DNA of 42,426 nt, from NCBI GenBank assembly GCA_001310455.1, contig BAXG01000043.1, positions 1-42,426 on the forward strand, written 5' to 3'. The position numbers and the translations under genes were made by a program. The notes under the pieces were generated by a model. The model was not told the DNA's origin, searched no databases, and saw only the letters and a program-made list of their open reading frames with translations. Shown here piece by piece: positions 25,849 to 37,132 of the stretch. The stretch comes from Photobacterium sp. JCM 19050. Its GTDB lineage: Bacteria; Pseudomonadota; Gammaproteobacteria; Enterobacterales; Vibrionaceae. The stretch's first letter is position 1. Each line of letters starts with the position of its first letter.

Positions 25849-27027
25849 TTACAACGTAAACACCAACTGCGCTGCAACACCGAAATTATTGTCTTCGCCA
25901 TACTGTGCACCCAAATCGATTCCGAATGCGCCGAAAGGCTTAAGGCCGATACCGGCCGAGAAGGTATCCTGTGCATAGTCTGTCATGCTTAGGCTGTAAC
26001 CGGCACGCAGTTGCGCCCACTCCCACGCATCCAGCTCGATGCCCACACGGGCGTACTGGGTTTCGTACTTGCTTTCCTTGAAGTAACGCTTGGCATTTAA
26101 GTCTGCATCCAACGCGATACTGAACCAGCCATTGTCATAAGCCATGCCCATAGCGTACTGCGGCTCAACCAGATAAGTCACAGGCGTCGCACCTTCCGCA
26201 GCCGGACCAGATGCATTAGTCAGCAGCTCTTCTGAAATCAGGTTACGGGCGGCAAAACCAACAGAAACCGTTTCCCATGGCTTATACGTTACACCCGCAT
26301 CAATGTTAATACCGGACTTCTCGGTGTACTCGTCTTCGGCGTTGAAGTCATCTTCCTCAAAGCCGCTCACGGTATTTTTATAGTTCAGCGCCACAATGTG
26401 CTGAAGCTTTGGCGATACACCCACAGCCAGCGTCTGGCCCTCAAAAGGCAGCGCAAACTCACGAGCCAGTGCCAGACCCACATCAACGGTACCACCTGCC
26501 ATGGCGTGGGCTTTTGACTTCATGTTGTCAGGATCAGGCGAATTGAGATCATCACCGTCCACCAGCGTGGTAGCCATCAGTGCGACATTGGCTTGGCTGA
26601 AAAGGCTGACACTGAGATATTGGTTTGGAATAGATACGGCAAGGCCCAATTGCACTTCTGCTTTCACAGATGCGTTATCCAGCGCTTTTAACGCATCCTT
26701 CCACTGCGCCTCCAGTGCCTTATCTGACGGGTTTTGCTTTAACTGGTCATCAAGGTCCTGGAAGTGGTCAATCTTGTCAAAGAGTTCGTCTTTGTCATGG
26801 GCAGTCACTGCCACAGCTGGCAGCAATAAGCCAAAATCGTCTGAACCGTTATAACTGGTGAGCTGAGCCGGGTTAAAAAAAGGGGCTGTCAGATATGAAG
26901 CTGAAGCAACGCCGGTGCCACCCATCGCCATACTGCGGGCATCTGTTGCAGATGATGAAAATGAGAGAATTGGTAAAACAACAGCAAGACCAATTGAAGA
27001 CAATTTGGCCATGGAGATTGGTTTCAT
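25849..27027 (-). CDS. TraF-like outer-membrane beta-barrel protein
   Basis: A 392-aa protein with a signal peptide (cleavage after about residue 27, SSSA-TDARS). The mature start SMAMGGTGVASASYLTAPFFNPAQL is the hallmark of the OmpP1/FadL-like family often labelled conjugal transfer protein TraF (TraF_2), although it is unrelated to conjugation here. Alternating hydrophobic/polar strands and a C-terminal Phe-Thr-Leu (QLVFTL) fit a barrel inserted by the Bam complex. Ligand unknown; relatives in the FadL group move hydrophobic molecules. Unbroken. No SD stronger than AGGTGC is seen before the start. Confidence 0.78.
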   Translation of the reverse strand: MKPISMAKLSSIGLAVVLPILSFSSSATDARSMAMGGTGVASASYLTAPFFNPAQLTSYNGSDDFGLLLPAVAVTAHDKDELFDKIDHFQDLDDQLKQNPSDKALEAQWKDALKALDNASVKAEVQLGLAVSIPNQYLSVSLFSQANVALMATTLVDGDDLNSPDPDNMKSKAHAMAGGTVDVGLALAREFALPFEGQTLAVGVSPKLQHIVALNYKNTVSGFEEDDFNAEDEYTEKSGINIDAGVTYKPWETVSVGFAARNLISEELLTNASGPAAEGATPVTYLVEPQYAMGMAYDNGWFSIALDADLNAKRYFKESKYETQYARVGIELDAWEWAQLRAGYSLSMTDYAQDTFSAGIGLKPFGAFGIDLGAQYGEDNNFGVAAQLVFTL

Positions 27028-27377
27028 TAAAAAGCACCTAAAACATCAAGTAACAGAATAAAAAACTAAAGGCGAGATGATGCATGCACAGTTTTATATG
27101 ATTTCAATTTATGCAACATTGCAGCCAATCAAACCGGGCAAGTAGCCCAAACAATGTCACACTTGTCAGGGCAATGTCAGATAGTACTTTTTATAGCCCA
27201 CATTTCAATCATTTATGTTAGTAAAACACCAAATAAGCACTTATTAATAATACAAACTTGATTATTGTCATATAAATAAAATAGTGATCTTGACCCCAAA
27301 AATAAATATGGCTAAATGCCTAGCTTTGTTTGCACGAAAAGAGTTTTACTCTATTTTAGCCAATTCAGGAGAAGTGA
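27028..27377. other. AT-rich divergent promoter region
   Basis: 350 bases between divergent envelope genes. No open frame of note. It is clearly more AT-rich than the flanking core genes and should carry promoters for both. AGGAG (27368-27372 area) before the lipoprotein start is the ribosome site. I see no palindromic operator that I can name. Confidence 0.55.
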
Positions 27378-30300
27378 ATGGATCACAAGATTTCCAAGTT
27401 GTCAGTAGCTGTTGCAGCTGCTATTACACTATCTGCTTGCGGGGGAAGTGACGGAAGCAACAATAGCAACAATAACAGTGGCCCAGTACAGGCGGGCGGT
27501 GTGATTGTCACGGCTATGGATGGTTATATCCAAAACGCCCTTCTATGTGCAGACATCAATAACGACGGTATTTGCCAGCCAGAAGAAGCCATCAAAGACA
27601 CTGAAGGGAAGTATCTTCTTACTGACAACAAAGGAAAGATCAACGCCAAGATTAGCCTTGCTGATCAGGACCTTCTAGCCAAACATTCTCGCCTGATTGC
27701 TACTATTCAATCCGTTGATCCTGACTCAACCATTCAAACCATCGATATGGACCTCCCTGATCAGGCTATGAAGGCGGTGACCCTGCGTGCACCAGCGGGT
27801 TCTGAGACTGTCAGCCCTATTACCGATCTGGTTGTGGCAAAGATGAAACCAGTCAACGGTGAAACCGAAGGGGTTTCAAAAGAAGAAGCTGAAAAAGCAG
27901 TACTGGCATCACTAACCGGCCTGAATGGCAATGTCACCCTTGAAGACACCACCATTCTTTACGGTGACTACATTGAAGAGAAAAATTCCGGCAGCGAATC
28001 AGCAGAACTTGCTGCAAAAATTCACAAAACCGCACAGATTCTGACTGAAACCAAAGCGAACGCATCATCTGATGAGGCCTTTGATAAACACTTAGATGAT
28101 GTAGTTTCTGCAACGATCACTGAAGTTAAAGACATTGCGGCAAACAGCCATGATGACCTGCTCGACAACAGCCTTAAACCATCACTGCCAGTCACTGATG
28201 ACTCTGTGGGTGAAATGGTAACGAACTATGTAGCGCAATTTAACACGCAAGCAATGGCTGAGCTGGCAAGCCGAGTAGAAAAACTCGAGGGTGTTTACGG
28301 TGACGCAGATATGTGGGTCGATTCAGCCGTTTCGGTTCCATTGCAATTAGTCACTGATACTGATAACAAAGGTAACACTATCTCTATCGCGAACGATATT
28401 GACCTTCGTAAAGCGAATTTAGCGGTCACCCTAGCGAACGACACACTGACAATTTCACGTGTGCATGCTGATAAAGCCGTTGCAAAAGGCACTTACAAAA
28501 TCCTACTGGCAACCAACGACCTGAACAGTAAGGGTGATGTTGTTTCAGACAAGATTATCTCCGCAATAGCACTTGAGTTAACAGTAGAGAGCTTTAACCA
28601 CGCTCCAACGCTAAACGATTCTGTGGCGGAAACAGTCGCAGGAAAAGTCCTTGCAATAAAACTAGAGCAAGGCACTGAAGTCAATGCGACAATAGATATT
28701 ACGGGCTTGTTTGAAGACAAAAACGGCGATGTGCTGACTTACACCGCGGAGGTAACCCTCCCAGGTATCACCGCAAAAATTGTTAACCAAATGGTAATCC
28801 TATCTGGCAATCCGTCTTCTGCTTTGGAAAACTCTATACTGACAATTACTGCCAGTGACGGCGCATTGTCTAAAAAAGCTGAGTTTACTCTCTCAAAAGT
28901 CATAGTCATCGAGCCTAGTGAACTGCGTGATATTCTAGTTGACTCAAACGAACCTTGGTATCGCTGGAATGGCGAAGAAACCACAGCCAACTGTATGGGC
29001 CTCAAATTCATTACAGGTGAGACTCTCAATGAGGGAGTAGTGATGTTTGCTGAAGGCCAGAAGTGTCCTGAAAACGGCGGTGCATTTACGAAAAATGGTA
29101 CTTGGTCTGTTGGTAACTCTGGTGAAGTGATCTGGACATTAGATTCTGGTGAAAAAATCAAACTCAACGGACTTATCGATAAAACCGCTGACCAAACTCA
29201 ACCGCGAATCAAAACCTTTGAAATCGAGCAAACCACAACAGCACATCTGACTCCGTCACGCGGTTTAGAGCTGAAAGCAAAATCTAATGGCCGCGGTTTA
29301 ACCTTCTTCCAAGGTCTTCAATCAGCAGAAAACTATTGGAACTTTAGCGAAGGAAATGCGTGGGTATACAACGAAGACCATCGTATTGAACTGACTGCGA
29401 CACACGGACAGTTCACCGCACATGAACAAAAAGACCTGATTGATGTTGATCTCTATATAGACAACGTATCCTGTGAAGATCTTGGCTTTGTCAAAGATGA
29501 AGGCAACTCAGAACATAATGGATACAAGCCAGGCGATTTGCGGGCAGACTTCTTCTCGCTGTTCAGCGAAGGGCTCAACGGCAACGTCATTAATTTCAGT
29601 AGCCAGAACACTGATAAACCATATGCCTTTGCTGGTAAGGATGATGACGGCACCGAATTTTGCGGCATAAATCTGGATGTATCCAAACAAACGGCCTCAT
29701 ACCTGAATACAGATTTTAAAGCAGGTCAGGCTCTGACTATTTACTATTCGCCAAAGTCAGACAACACAGATGAAGAGTTCATCATCAACACCTTTATCGA
29801 CCGCGACCAAATGATTGAACCAAAAGCTAATCTGGTTATTGGTGAGAATGGTATTTTCTTCGCTGATGGTATGACCGCAGGCACATCTCTAAAGATGAGA
29901 GCGGCAAAGTTGTTGAGGAGTTTGCTGTCTATAACGGAACAGGGTGGACTCAATGGCAGCCGATGGATGGCAATGAAGGTGAACAGGTTATCACACCGTA
30001 TTCAGCTTCAAACGGCAACGCGGCCTATCAGTTCTGGTTCAAAGGTCCGAACCAAACTGAGTCTTTCACTATCTGGTCTGACGATAGCCGGACCCTAATG
30101 TTCAAGGATGCCGGTGACCGCGGTGAGGCCGCACCTATGGGGCCAATTTACCACTCAGAGAAAGACGTTAAGGCAGCAATTGAAGCCCAGGCTAACAAAG
30201 GTATCAGCTTCGTTGGCACTACTTGGCGTGAAACTTTTGTTACTGAAGGCTCAGAAGATTGGGATTACGCAGAATTTACCTATTCTGCGGAAGGTGTATC

Positions 30301-30535
30301 AGTAGTTGAAGTAACCAATGGAATGCAAGGAGAACCTATCCCTTGGCCCTACAACCCTAGTGATACAGACCTACCATGCCGTGATACTGCACCACACAGT
30401 TGTTCTTACACTGACCTGAACGATAGTTATGAATATGAATACGAGCAGGTCCGCTGGACATGGGATCCATCCAACCCTGACACTATTATTCGTGAAAAGG
30501 GTCAGCATAAATCAGAGTGGAAAAGGCTGAACTAA
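27378..30535 (+). CDS. Large surface lipoprotein with cadherin-like segment (one base missing near 29894)
   Basis: About 1052 aa after restoring one base near 29894. Type II signal peptide with lipobox LSAC (Cys21), then a Gly/Ser/Asn linker (about 22-36). Residues 40-90 resemble a carboxypeptidase-regulatory/SdrD-type beta domain with a DINNDGICQPEE calcium-binding-type loop. A helical acidic region follows (about 150-300). Residues 410-510 look like a dystroglycan-type cadherin repeat (NHAPTLNDSV..., EDKNGDVLTY, LSGNPSSA, TITASDG). The C-terminal half is acidic, aromatic and has cysteine pairs (e.g. CEDLG...CGINL); no family recognised. Codon and base use look more AT-rich than the core neighbours. 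AGGAGAAGTGA precedes the ATG. Confidence 0.72.
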
Positions 30536-30551
30536 GCATCGCTGCAGAATC

Positions 30552-30578
30552 AAGGCGACCGATTGGTCGCCTTCTTTT
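30552..30578 (+). terminator. Terminator of the large lipoprotein gene
   Basis: 9-bp stem AAGGCGACC (30552-30560)/GGTCGCCTT (30565-30573), 4-base loop GATT, followed by CTTTTT. It lies 16 bases after the stop and just before the convergent barrel gene's end. Confidence 0.9.
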
Positions 30579-30589
30579 TCACTACATTC

Positions 30590-31454
30590 TTAGAATTTCC
30601 AGAGTAACTGGATTCCTCCGGTAACGTTGTAGATATTCGCTTCCGGCAATGTCACTTTGTAAAGCTTACCATCCACTGTGACCTGTTCCGGATCACCTTC
30701 AAAACGGTGCTCCAGACCCACATTTACAAAACCGCCAACGCTCACTCCTGTATACACGGTAAGATATGCCACCTTCCAAAGATCCGCGCAAACTGAAATC
30801 ATAGAAGTTAAGGTCTTCGAAAGCGGTATTGGTTGTTGTACTCCAGAGTGGCAGTCCGATCAGGGCCCGGAATTGGTACTGCCAAGGACTTTCATTGTGC
30901 AAAGTGCCAGTGTCATAGGCAACTCCCATATCCAGGAACACATCGGTTGAGCTCTCTTCCCAGGTTCCTTTAAAAAATTCTGGTGTTTCAGGGTTTGTAG
31001 CCTGGTGATCTTTGCGGGCAAAGCGTTTGTGGGTTTGGTAACTGAACGCTGGGCCGGCAACAACTCGCCACTCCGTCGTCATTTTGTAATGAAGCAGCGC
31101 ATTGGTTGAAGCTTTGATGTACTGATATTTATTGGTTTGCATCAAACCCTGATTGTTATGCCACTCTTCGTTGCTCTCTCCCGGGGAGAATGTTGCCAGC
31201 GCTTCAAGGGAGAAATCAAAGTGATCGTTAATTCGATAGAGACCACCGGTATTGATAACCGGGCTCAGTACTGATGCCGAAGATTCCAGCCCCGGGAATA
31301 CCTCATCATAAGAAACGTATTCAAAGCCGGCTCGAAAGTAGGAATAGCCGGAATCACTGGTAGTTCTTTGCTGCAAGTCTGCGGAAAAAGAGGGGAACGA
31401 AATACAAGATAAAGCCGCAATGGCCAATGCTGATACTGCTTTTGATTTTTTCAT
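30590..31454 (-). CDS. Outer-membrane beta-barrel protein (frameshifted near 30770)
   Basis: About 287 aa. The signal peptide MKKSKAVSALAIAALSCISFPSFSA is cleaved at about residue 24-25. The rest shows amphipathic strands (SYFRAGFEYVSYDEVF, FDFSLEALATF, TNALLHYKMTTEWRVVAGPAFSYQ, QYQFRALIGLPLWS, YDFSLRGSLEGGISY) and ends LWKF, a C-terminal aromatic as expected for Bam substrates. The frame breaks at 30762-30778; unlike the other breaks it needs one base removed or two added. After it, TGVSVGGFVNVGLEHRF continues the barrel. Porin-like family, ligand unknown. Convergent with the large lipoprotein gene. Confidence 0.65.
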
Positions 31455-31567
31455 TATTTATCCAAATTAAAAATACCGCCACAGGAGAAACGGCACATGA
31501 ATCATAATGAAATATCAGTAACTTATCTTGATCTATCGCTATATTATTTCACGATTTTGTTGTATCA

Positions 31568-31588
31568 CAGGCACATCCACTGTGCCTG
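31568..31588. terminator. Hairpin past the prlC end
   Basis: 8-bp perfect stem CAGGCACA (31568-31575)/TGTGCCTG (31581-31588), loop TCCAC. It lies 14 bases beyond the prlC stop. No T-run follows on the minus strand, so it is at best a weak terminator or a 3'-end-stabilising hairpin. Confidence 0.4.
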
Positions 31589-31601
31589 CGATTCTGTAGC
31601 T

Positions 31602-33642
31602 TTATCCTGTAATTCCACTGTGGCGCAGCAGGGCATCCGGTTGTGGTTCACGGCCACGGAAGCGTTTGAACAGCTCCATTGGCTCTTCACTGCCGCCACG
31701 CTCCAGAATGCAGTTCAGGAAGTCCTGACCGGTCTGGGTATTGAAGATGCCATCTTCCTCAAAGCGGGAGAAGGCGTCAGAAGACAGCACTTCCGCCCAC
31801 AGGTAGCTGTAGTAGCCGGCACTGTAGCCACCGCCGAAAATATGGCTGAAGGCATGTGGGAAGCGATTGAATTCCGGTGATGGCACCACGGATACCCGGG
31901 CCTTCACATCCGCCAGGGTTTCCAGCACCTTGGCACCCTCTTCCGGGTCGTACTGGCTGAACATAGTGAAATCGAACAGGCCGAATTCCAGTTGGCGCAG
32001 AATGCCCATGGCAGACTGGAAGTTCTTGGCATCCAGCATACGCTCCAGCATCTCTTTTGGTAAAGGCTCACCGGTTTCATAGTGGCCGGAGATAAAGGCC
32101 AGCGCCTCTTCTTCCCAGCACCAGTTTTCCAAAAACTGGCTTGGCAGCTCTACCGCATCCCATGGCACACCGTTGATACCGGATACATCAGACACCTCAA
32201 CCTGCGTCAGCATATGGTGGATACCGTGGCCGAACTCGTGGAACAGGGTGACCACTTCGTCATGGGTAAACAGCGCAGGCTTGTCGCCCACAGGCTTGTT
32301 GAAATTACAGGTCAGGTAGCAACCGGAATCTGGATACTGCCGTCAGCCAGGATGCGGCGCACACGGCACTCATCCATCCATGCCCCGCCCCGCTTGTGGT
32401 CACGGGCATAGAGGTCGAGGTAGAAGCTGCCACGCAGTTCACCCTTGCTGTCAAAGATATCAAAGAACTTTACGCTGTCGTGCCAGGTATCAATACCTCC
32501 ACGCTCACGTACTTCCATGCCAAATACGCGCTTCAGCACTTCAAACAGCCCGGCAACGGCCTTTTGTTCCGGGAAGTAAGGGCGTAGCTCTTCATCGGAA
32601 ATGCTGTAGCGGTGCTGCTTGAGCTTCTCACCGTAGAATGCAAAGTCCCAGGCTCCATCTCTTCCATACCGAATTCAGTGCGGGCAAAATCGCGCAGCTC
32701 AGTCACTTCACGCATACCCTGCGGGCGGGCTTTTTCCACCAGCTCATTGAGGAATGACAGCACCTGGTCAGTGGTTTCTGCCATCTTGGTCGCCAGCGAC
32801 AGTTCGCTGTAGCTGTTAAAGCCAAGCAGGCGGGCAATTTCAAACTTCAGGCGAAGGGTTTCCGCCATGATTTCGGTGTTGTCCCAGGTACCGGCATTCG
32901 GTCCGCGGTCTGATGCGCGGGTGGTGAACGCTTCGTACATTTCACGGCGCAGTTCACGGTTTTCGCAGTACGTCATCACTGGCAGGTAAGACGGGATATC
33001 CAGGGTAAACAGGTAACCTTCCTGCTCACGGGATTCCGCCAGTGCCTTGGCGGCTGCAAGGGCTGACTCTGGCAGGCCGGACAACTCGCTATCGTCAGTA
33101 ATCAGCTTGCTCCAGCCCATGGTGGCATCGAGTACGTTGTTATTGAACTTGGATGAAAGTTCAGACAGGCGCTTGCTTATCTCACCGAAGCGGTGCTGTT
33201 CGTTCGCGGGCAGGGCAATACCGGAAAGCTCAAAGTCACGCAGCGCATTGGTAATCGCTTTTTGCTGTGCCGCGTCCAGGATGTCGAATTCCTCGCTCTC
33301 GCGGATAGCCTTGTAGGCATCGTAAAGGCCTTTGTGCTGACCGACCCAGGTAGAGTATTCAGACAGCATAGGCAGGCAGCTTTCATATGCATCGCGCAGT
33401 TCGTTGCTGTTTACCACGGCATTCATATGGCTGACCGGCGACCAAACACGGCCAAGGCGGTCATCAGCATCGGCCAGTGGTGCGCAGATTGTCTCCCAGC
33501 TTGGGGTTTCAGCCTCAGCCACCACACGCTCAACCGTTGCACGGCAATCTGCCAGCACTTGTTCAACAGCGGGCTTTACGTGTTCGGGTTTAATCTGTGA
33601 AAACGGAGGGAGATCCGTGAAAGTCAGTAGTGGGTTTGACAT
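31602..33642 (-). CDS. prlC: PrlC, oligopeptidase A (two bases missing)
   Basis: Zinc metallopeptidase of family M3 that degrades cleaved signal peptides and other short peptides in the cytoplasm. Exactly 680 aa after restoring one base near 32319 and one near 32653, the same length as E. coli. The HEFGH zinc motif (H469, E470, H473) lies in LFHEFGHGIHHML, with the third ligand Glu in NWCWEEEALAF about 25 residues on. The N-terminus MSNPLLTFTDLPPFSQIKPEH is typical. Divergent from rlmJ, the usual gammaproteobacterial arrangement. Confidence 0.95.
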
Positions 33643-33785
33643 CGGCTTTATCCTTTTTATCTAGATAACTCATTAGATGCAGTCACGAGGGGAAGATTTC
33701 AATGGCTGCGGCGGTCTGAATTACTGCAACCGTGACCGCAATGGGTCATAATTGCTGCCATTATCCCAAATATTCGATCACTATT

Positions 33786-34625
33786 ATGCTCAGTTATCGC
33801 CACAGTTTTCACGCCGGTAACCATGCCGACGTGCTTAAACATATTGTAGAGGTTTTAATCCTGGATGCCCTCAAGCAAAAGGATAAAGCCTTTGTTTATC
33901 ATGACACTCACTCCGGTGCAGGCCGTTATGACTTAACCGGCGATCACGCTGAGAAAACCGGTGAATACAAAGACGGTGTCGCCAAAATCTGGCAGCGTGC
34001 CGACCTGCCGGAAGAGGTGCTGGGCTACATTGAAGCCGTCAAGGCGATGAACAGTGATGACACACTTAACTACTACCCGGGTTCACCGCGTATTGCACGC
34101 CATTGCATCCGCCCGCAGGATCGCATGGTGCTGACCGAACTTCACAGCACTGACTACCCGCTGCTCCAGCAGGAGTTTGAGCGTGACCGTCAGGTAAGCA
34201 TCTATAACGAAGACGGTTTTGCCCGCCTGAAGGCCAGCCTGCCGCCGAAAGAGCGCCGCGGCCTGGTACTGATTGACCCGTCCTATGAAATCAAAACTGA
34301 CTACCAGGGCGTGGTTAAGGCGATTCAGGAAGCACACAAGCGCTGGGCAACCGGTGTTTACGCTATTTGGTACCCGGTGGTGCTGCGGGAAAATATCGAC
34401 CTGATGACCAAAGGGCTGGAAAAGCTTGGCATCCGCAAGATCCTGCAAATTGAACTGGGCGTATCACCGGATACCACCGAACGCGGCATGACCGCTTCCG
34501 GCATGATTGTGATCAACCCGCCGTGGAAGCTGGAAAGCCAAATGCAAACCGTGTTGCCTTGGCTGAAAGATCAGCTTGCACCAGAGCACGGTCACTATAA
34601 ACTGGACTGGATTGTTCCAGAATAA
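33786..34625 (+). CDS. rlmJ: RlmJ, 23S rRNA m6A2030 methyltransferase
   Basis: A 279-aa SAM-dependent methyltransferase acting on A2030 of 23S rRNA. Start MLSYRHSFHAGNHADVLKH is diagnostic, so 33786 is chosen over an upstream in-frame ATG at 33732. The catalytic motif is DPSYE at 164-168 (D164), where most RlmJ proteins have DPPYE. HDTHSGAGRYDL (39-50) and NYYPGSPRIA (95-104) match. Unbroken. It is divergent from prlC, and gor follows downstream on the same strand, as in many Vibrionaceae. Confidence 0.95.
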   Translation: MLSYRHSFHAGNHADVLKHIVEVLILDALKQKDKAFVYHDTHSGAGRYDLTGDHAEKTGEYKDGVAKIWQRADLPEEVLGYIEAVKAMNSDDTLNYYPGSPRIARHCIRPQDRMVLTELHSTDYPLLQQEFERDRQVSIYNEDGFARLKASLPPKERRGLVLIDPSYEIKTDYQGVVKAIQEAHKRWATGVYAIWYPVVLRENIDLMTKGLEKLGIRKILQIELGVSPDTTERGMTASGMIVINPPWKLESQMQTVLPWLKDQLAPEHGHYKLDWIVPE

Positions 34626-34646
34626 AGAACTAAATAACAATTAGAT

Positions 34647-34669
34647 AAGCGCAGGAAAATACTGCGCTT
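34647..34669 (+). terminator. Hairpin between rlmJ and gor
   Basis: 8-bp stem AAGCGCAG (34647-34654)/CTGCGCTT (34662-34669), 7-base loop. No T-run follows, so it is probably a weak terminator or processing hairpin and allows read-through into gor. Confidence 0.4.
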
Positions 34670-34721
34670 GCGTGGAAACTGCCTTCAAATTACTCAAATA
34701 AATAACAGCATGGAGAAACTC

Positions 34722-36075
34722 ATGGCTAAGCATTTTGACTACATCTGCATTGGCGGCGGAAGCGGAGGTATCGCATCAGCCAACCGCGCAGCAATGTACG
34801 GAGCCAAAGTGGCACTGATTGAAGCCAAGCACCTCGGCGGAACCTGCGTAAACGTAGGGTGTGTACCGAAAAAGGTCATGTGGCATGGTGCCCAGGTTGC
34901 AGAGGCCATGAACCTCTATGCTGCCGATTACGGTTTTGACGTTACGGTAAACAACTTCAACTGGCAAACACTGGTAGACAGCCGCGAAGCCTACATCGGC
35001 CGTATCCACGGTTCTTACGAGCGTGTGCTTGGCAACAACAAGATTGAGGTCATCAACGGCTTTGCCCGCTTTGTTGACAGCAAGACCGTTGAGGTGGACG
35101 GCGAGCACTACACCGCTGATCATATCCTGGTTGCTGTAGGCGGCCGCCCGACCATCCCGAACGTACCGGGTGCAGAGCACGGCATCGACTCAAACGGCTT
35201 CTTCGAGCTGACTGAAAAGCCGGAACGTGTTGCCGTTATCGGCGCTGGCTACATTGCGGTAGAGATTGCCGGCGTGCTTCATGCGCTGGGTTCAGACACC
35301 CACCTGTTTGTCCGAAAGGAATCCCCTATCCGCACCTTCGACCCTATGGTTATCGAAACGCTGGTAGAGGTGATGGCGGCAGAAGGCCCAACCCTGCACA
35401 CCCACTCTATCCCACAGGAAGTGGTGAAAGAGGCTGACGGCAGCATGACCCTGAAGTTTGAAAACGGTGAAACCCATAACACTGACGTGCTGATCTGGGC
35501 AATCGGCCGTGAGCCAACCACAGATACCATCAACCTTGAGGCTGCAGGTGTGGAAACCAACAGCCGCGGTTACATCAAGGTTGATGAATACCAGAACACC
35601 AATGTCCCTGGCATTTACTGCGTGGGTGACATCATGGAAGGTGGCGTTGAGCTGACCCCTGTTGCTGTGAAAGCCGGCCGCCAGCTCTCTGAGCGCCTGT
35701 TCAACGGCAAAACCGACGCCAAAATGGACTACGAGCTAATCCCAACCGTGGTATTCAGCCACCCGCCAATTGGCACTATAGGCTGACTGAGCCGGAAGCT
35801 AAAGCCCAGTATGGCGAAGAAAATGTGAAGGTTTACACCTCCTCATTTGCTGCCATGTACACCGCCGTTACCAAACACCGCCAGCCATGCAAAATGAAGC
35901 TGGTGTGCGCAGGTGATGATGAAAAAGTGGTTGGTCTGCACGGCATCGGCTACACCGTGGATGAAATGATCCAAGCTTCGGCGTCGCCATGAAGATGGGC
36001 GCAACCAAAGCCGACTTTGACAGCGTGGTCGCCATTCACCCAACCGGGTCTGAGGAATTTGTTACCATGAGGTAA
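34722..36075 (+). CDS. gor: Gor, glutathione reductase (two bases missing)
   Basis: NADPH-dependent flavoenzyme that regenerates reduced glutathione. About 451 aa after restoring one C near 35783 (GGCTG for GGCCTG) and one G near 35975; E. coli Gor is 450 aa. FAD motif ICIGGGSGGIAS (8-19), redox-active disulfide GGTCVNVGCVPKK with C42 and C47, NADPH motif GAGYIAVEIAGVL, and the C-terminal catalytic HPTGSEEFVTMR are all present. GGAG precedes the ATG at 34722. The first break falls just after PPIGTIG, the second just after VDEMIQ. Confidence 0.95.
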
Positions 36076-36097
36076 GCCATTAAAATGGCTAAAAAAG

Positions 36098-36126
36098 AGA
36101 AGGCGGCCAGTTGGCCGCCTTCTTTG
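36098..36126. terminator. Terminator between gor and dppF
   Basis: Stem AGAAGGCGGCC-type (36098-36108) pairing with GGCCGCCTTCT (36113-36123) across a 4-base loop, followed by TTG; an A-run precedes it on the other side, so it can also end the dpp operon transcript on the minus strand. Confidence 0.85.
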
Positions 36127-36139
36127 TTTCCGGAGGATG

Positions 36140-37132
36140 TCAGACTACCGCCTGCTTTTGTTCATCAACCACGTGGCAGGCTATCAGGGCATCCCCATAG
36201 TCTTTCAACTTGGGTTGTTCCTGGTTGCATCGCTCAGTAGCAAACCGGCAGCGGGCGTGGAACGCACACCCTTTAGGTGGGTTCAGCGGGCTTGGCAATT
36301 CACCGGTGAGCTTGATGCGCTCACGGCGGTATTCCGGATCAAGGCGGGGTGTCGCCGACAGCAGTGCCTGGGTGTACGGGTGTTGTGGGTTGGCAAAGAT
36401 CTGTTCTTTGCTGCCCTGCTCCACACAGCGTCCCAGGTACATCACCATCACCTCATCAGCAATATGCTCCACCACTGACAGATCATGCGAAATAAACACG
36501 TAGGAAAGCCCGAGTTCATCCTGCAAGTCCATCATCAGGTTGAGGACCTGGGCCTGTACCGACACATCCAGCGCCGAAACAGGCTCATCTGCTACCACCA
36601 CTTCCGGGTTCAGCATCAGGCCACGCGCAATCGCGATCCGCTGGCGCTGTCCTCCGGAGAACATATGCGGGTAACGGTCGTACTGCTCAGGCTTTAGCCC
36701 CACTTTCGCCATGATTGCCAATGCCCTTTCCTTGCGCTCTTTGGCGCTAAGGTCAGTATTGATAATCAACGGCTCTTCCAGGATCTGCCCAACCTTCTTA
36801 CGCGGGTTAAGGGAACCGTAAGGGTTCTGGAACACAATCTGGATTTTTTGCCGACGCAGCTTCTCAGCCGCCGGATCGTGCTTCAGCAGATCCTGCCCCT
36901 GGAAGGTCAGCTCACCGCCGGTCGGTACTTCAATCATGGTAAGCAGGCGGCCAAGTGTAGACTTTCCACAACCGGACTCGCCCACCACAGCCAGTGTTTT
37001 TCCGCGCTCAAGGGTGAAAGAAACACCATCCAGCGCCTTCACCTCAGCTTCAGGCTTGAACATTCCCTGCTTAACCGGATAGTACTTTTTCAAATCCACT
37101 GCATGGAGCAGCGGTGCCTGTTGTTCACTCAT
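36140..37132 (-). CDS. dppF: DppF, dipeptide ABC transporter ATPase
   Basis: A 330-aa ATP-binding subunit of the dipeptide importer at the inner membrane. Walker A GESGCGKST (51-59), signature FSGGQRQRIAIARGL, Walker B VVVADEPVSALD, and the C-terminal oligopeptide-transporter extension with CAFHARCRFATERC (iron-sulfur/Cys-rich tail typical of DppD/DppF/OppD/OppF). Last gene of the operon; its start overlaps the dppD stop by 4 bases (ATGA). Confidence 0.95.
   Translation of the reverse strand: MSEQQAPLLHAVDLKKYYPVKQGMFKPEAEVKALDGVSFTLERGKTLAVVGESGCGKSTLGRLLTMIEVPTGGELTFQGQDLLKHDPAAEKLRRQKIQIVFQNPYGSLNPRKKVGQILEEPLIINTDLSAKERKERALAIMAKVGLKPEQYDRYPHMFSGGQRQRIAIARGLMLNPEVVVADEPVSALDVSVQAQVLNLMMDLQDELGLSYVFISHDLSVVEHIADEVMVMYLGRCVEQGSKEQIFANPQHPYTQALLSATPRLDPEYRRERIKLTGELPSPLNPPKGCAFHARCRFATERCNQEQPKLKDYGDALIACHVVDEQKQAVV

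Noticed and set aside
25849..27027. Conjugative transfer function suggested by the TraF name
   Set aside because: No other conjugation genes are present. The family label is historical; the protein reads as a FadL/OmpP1-like barrel.
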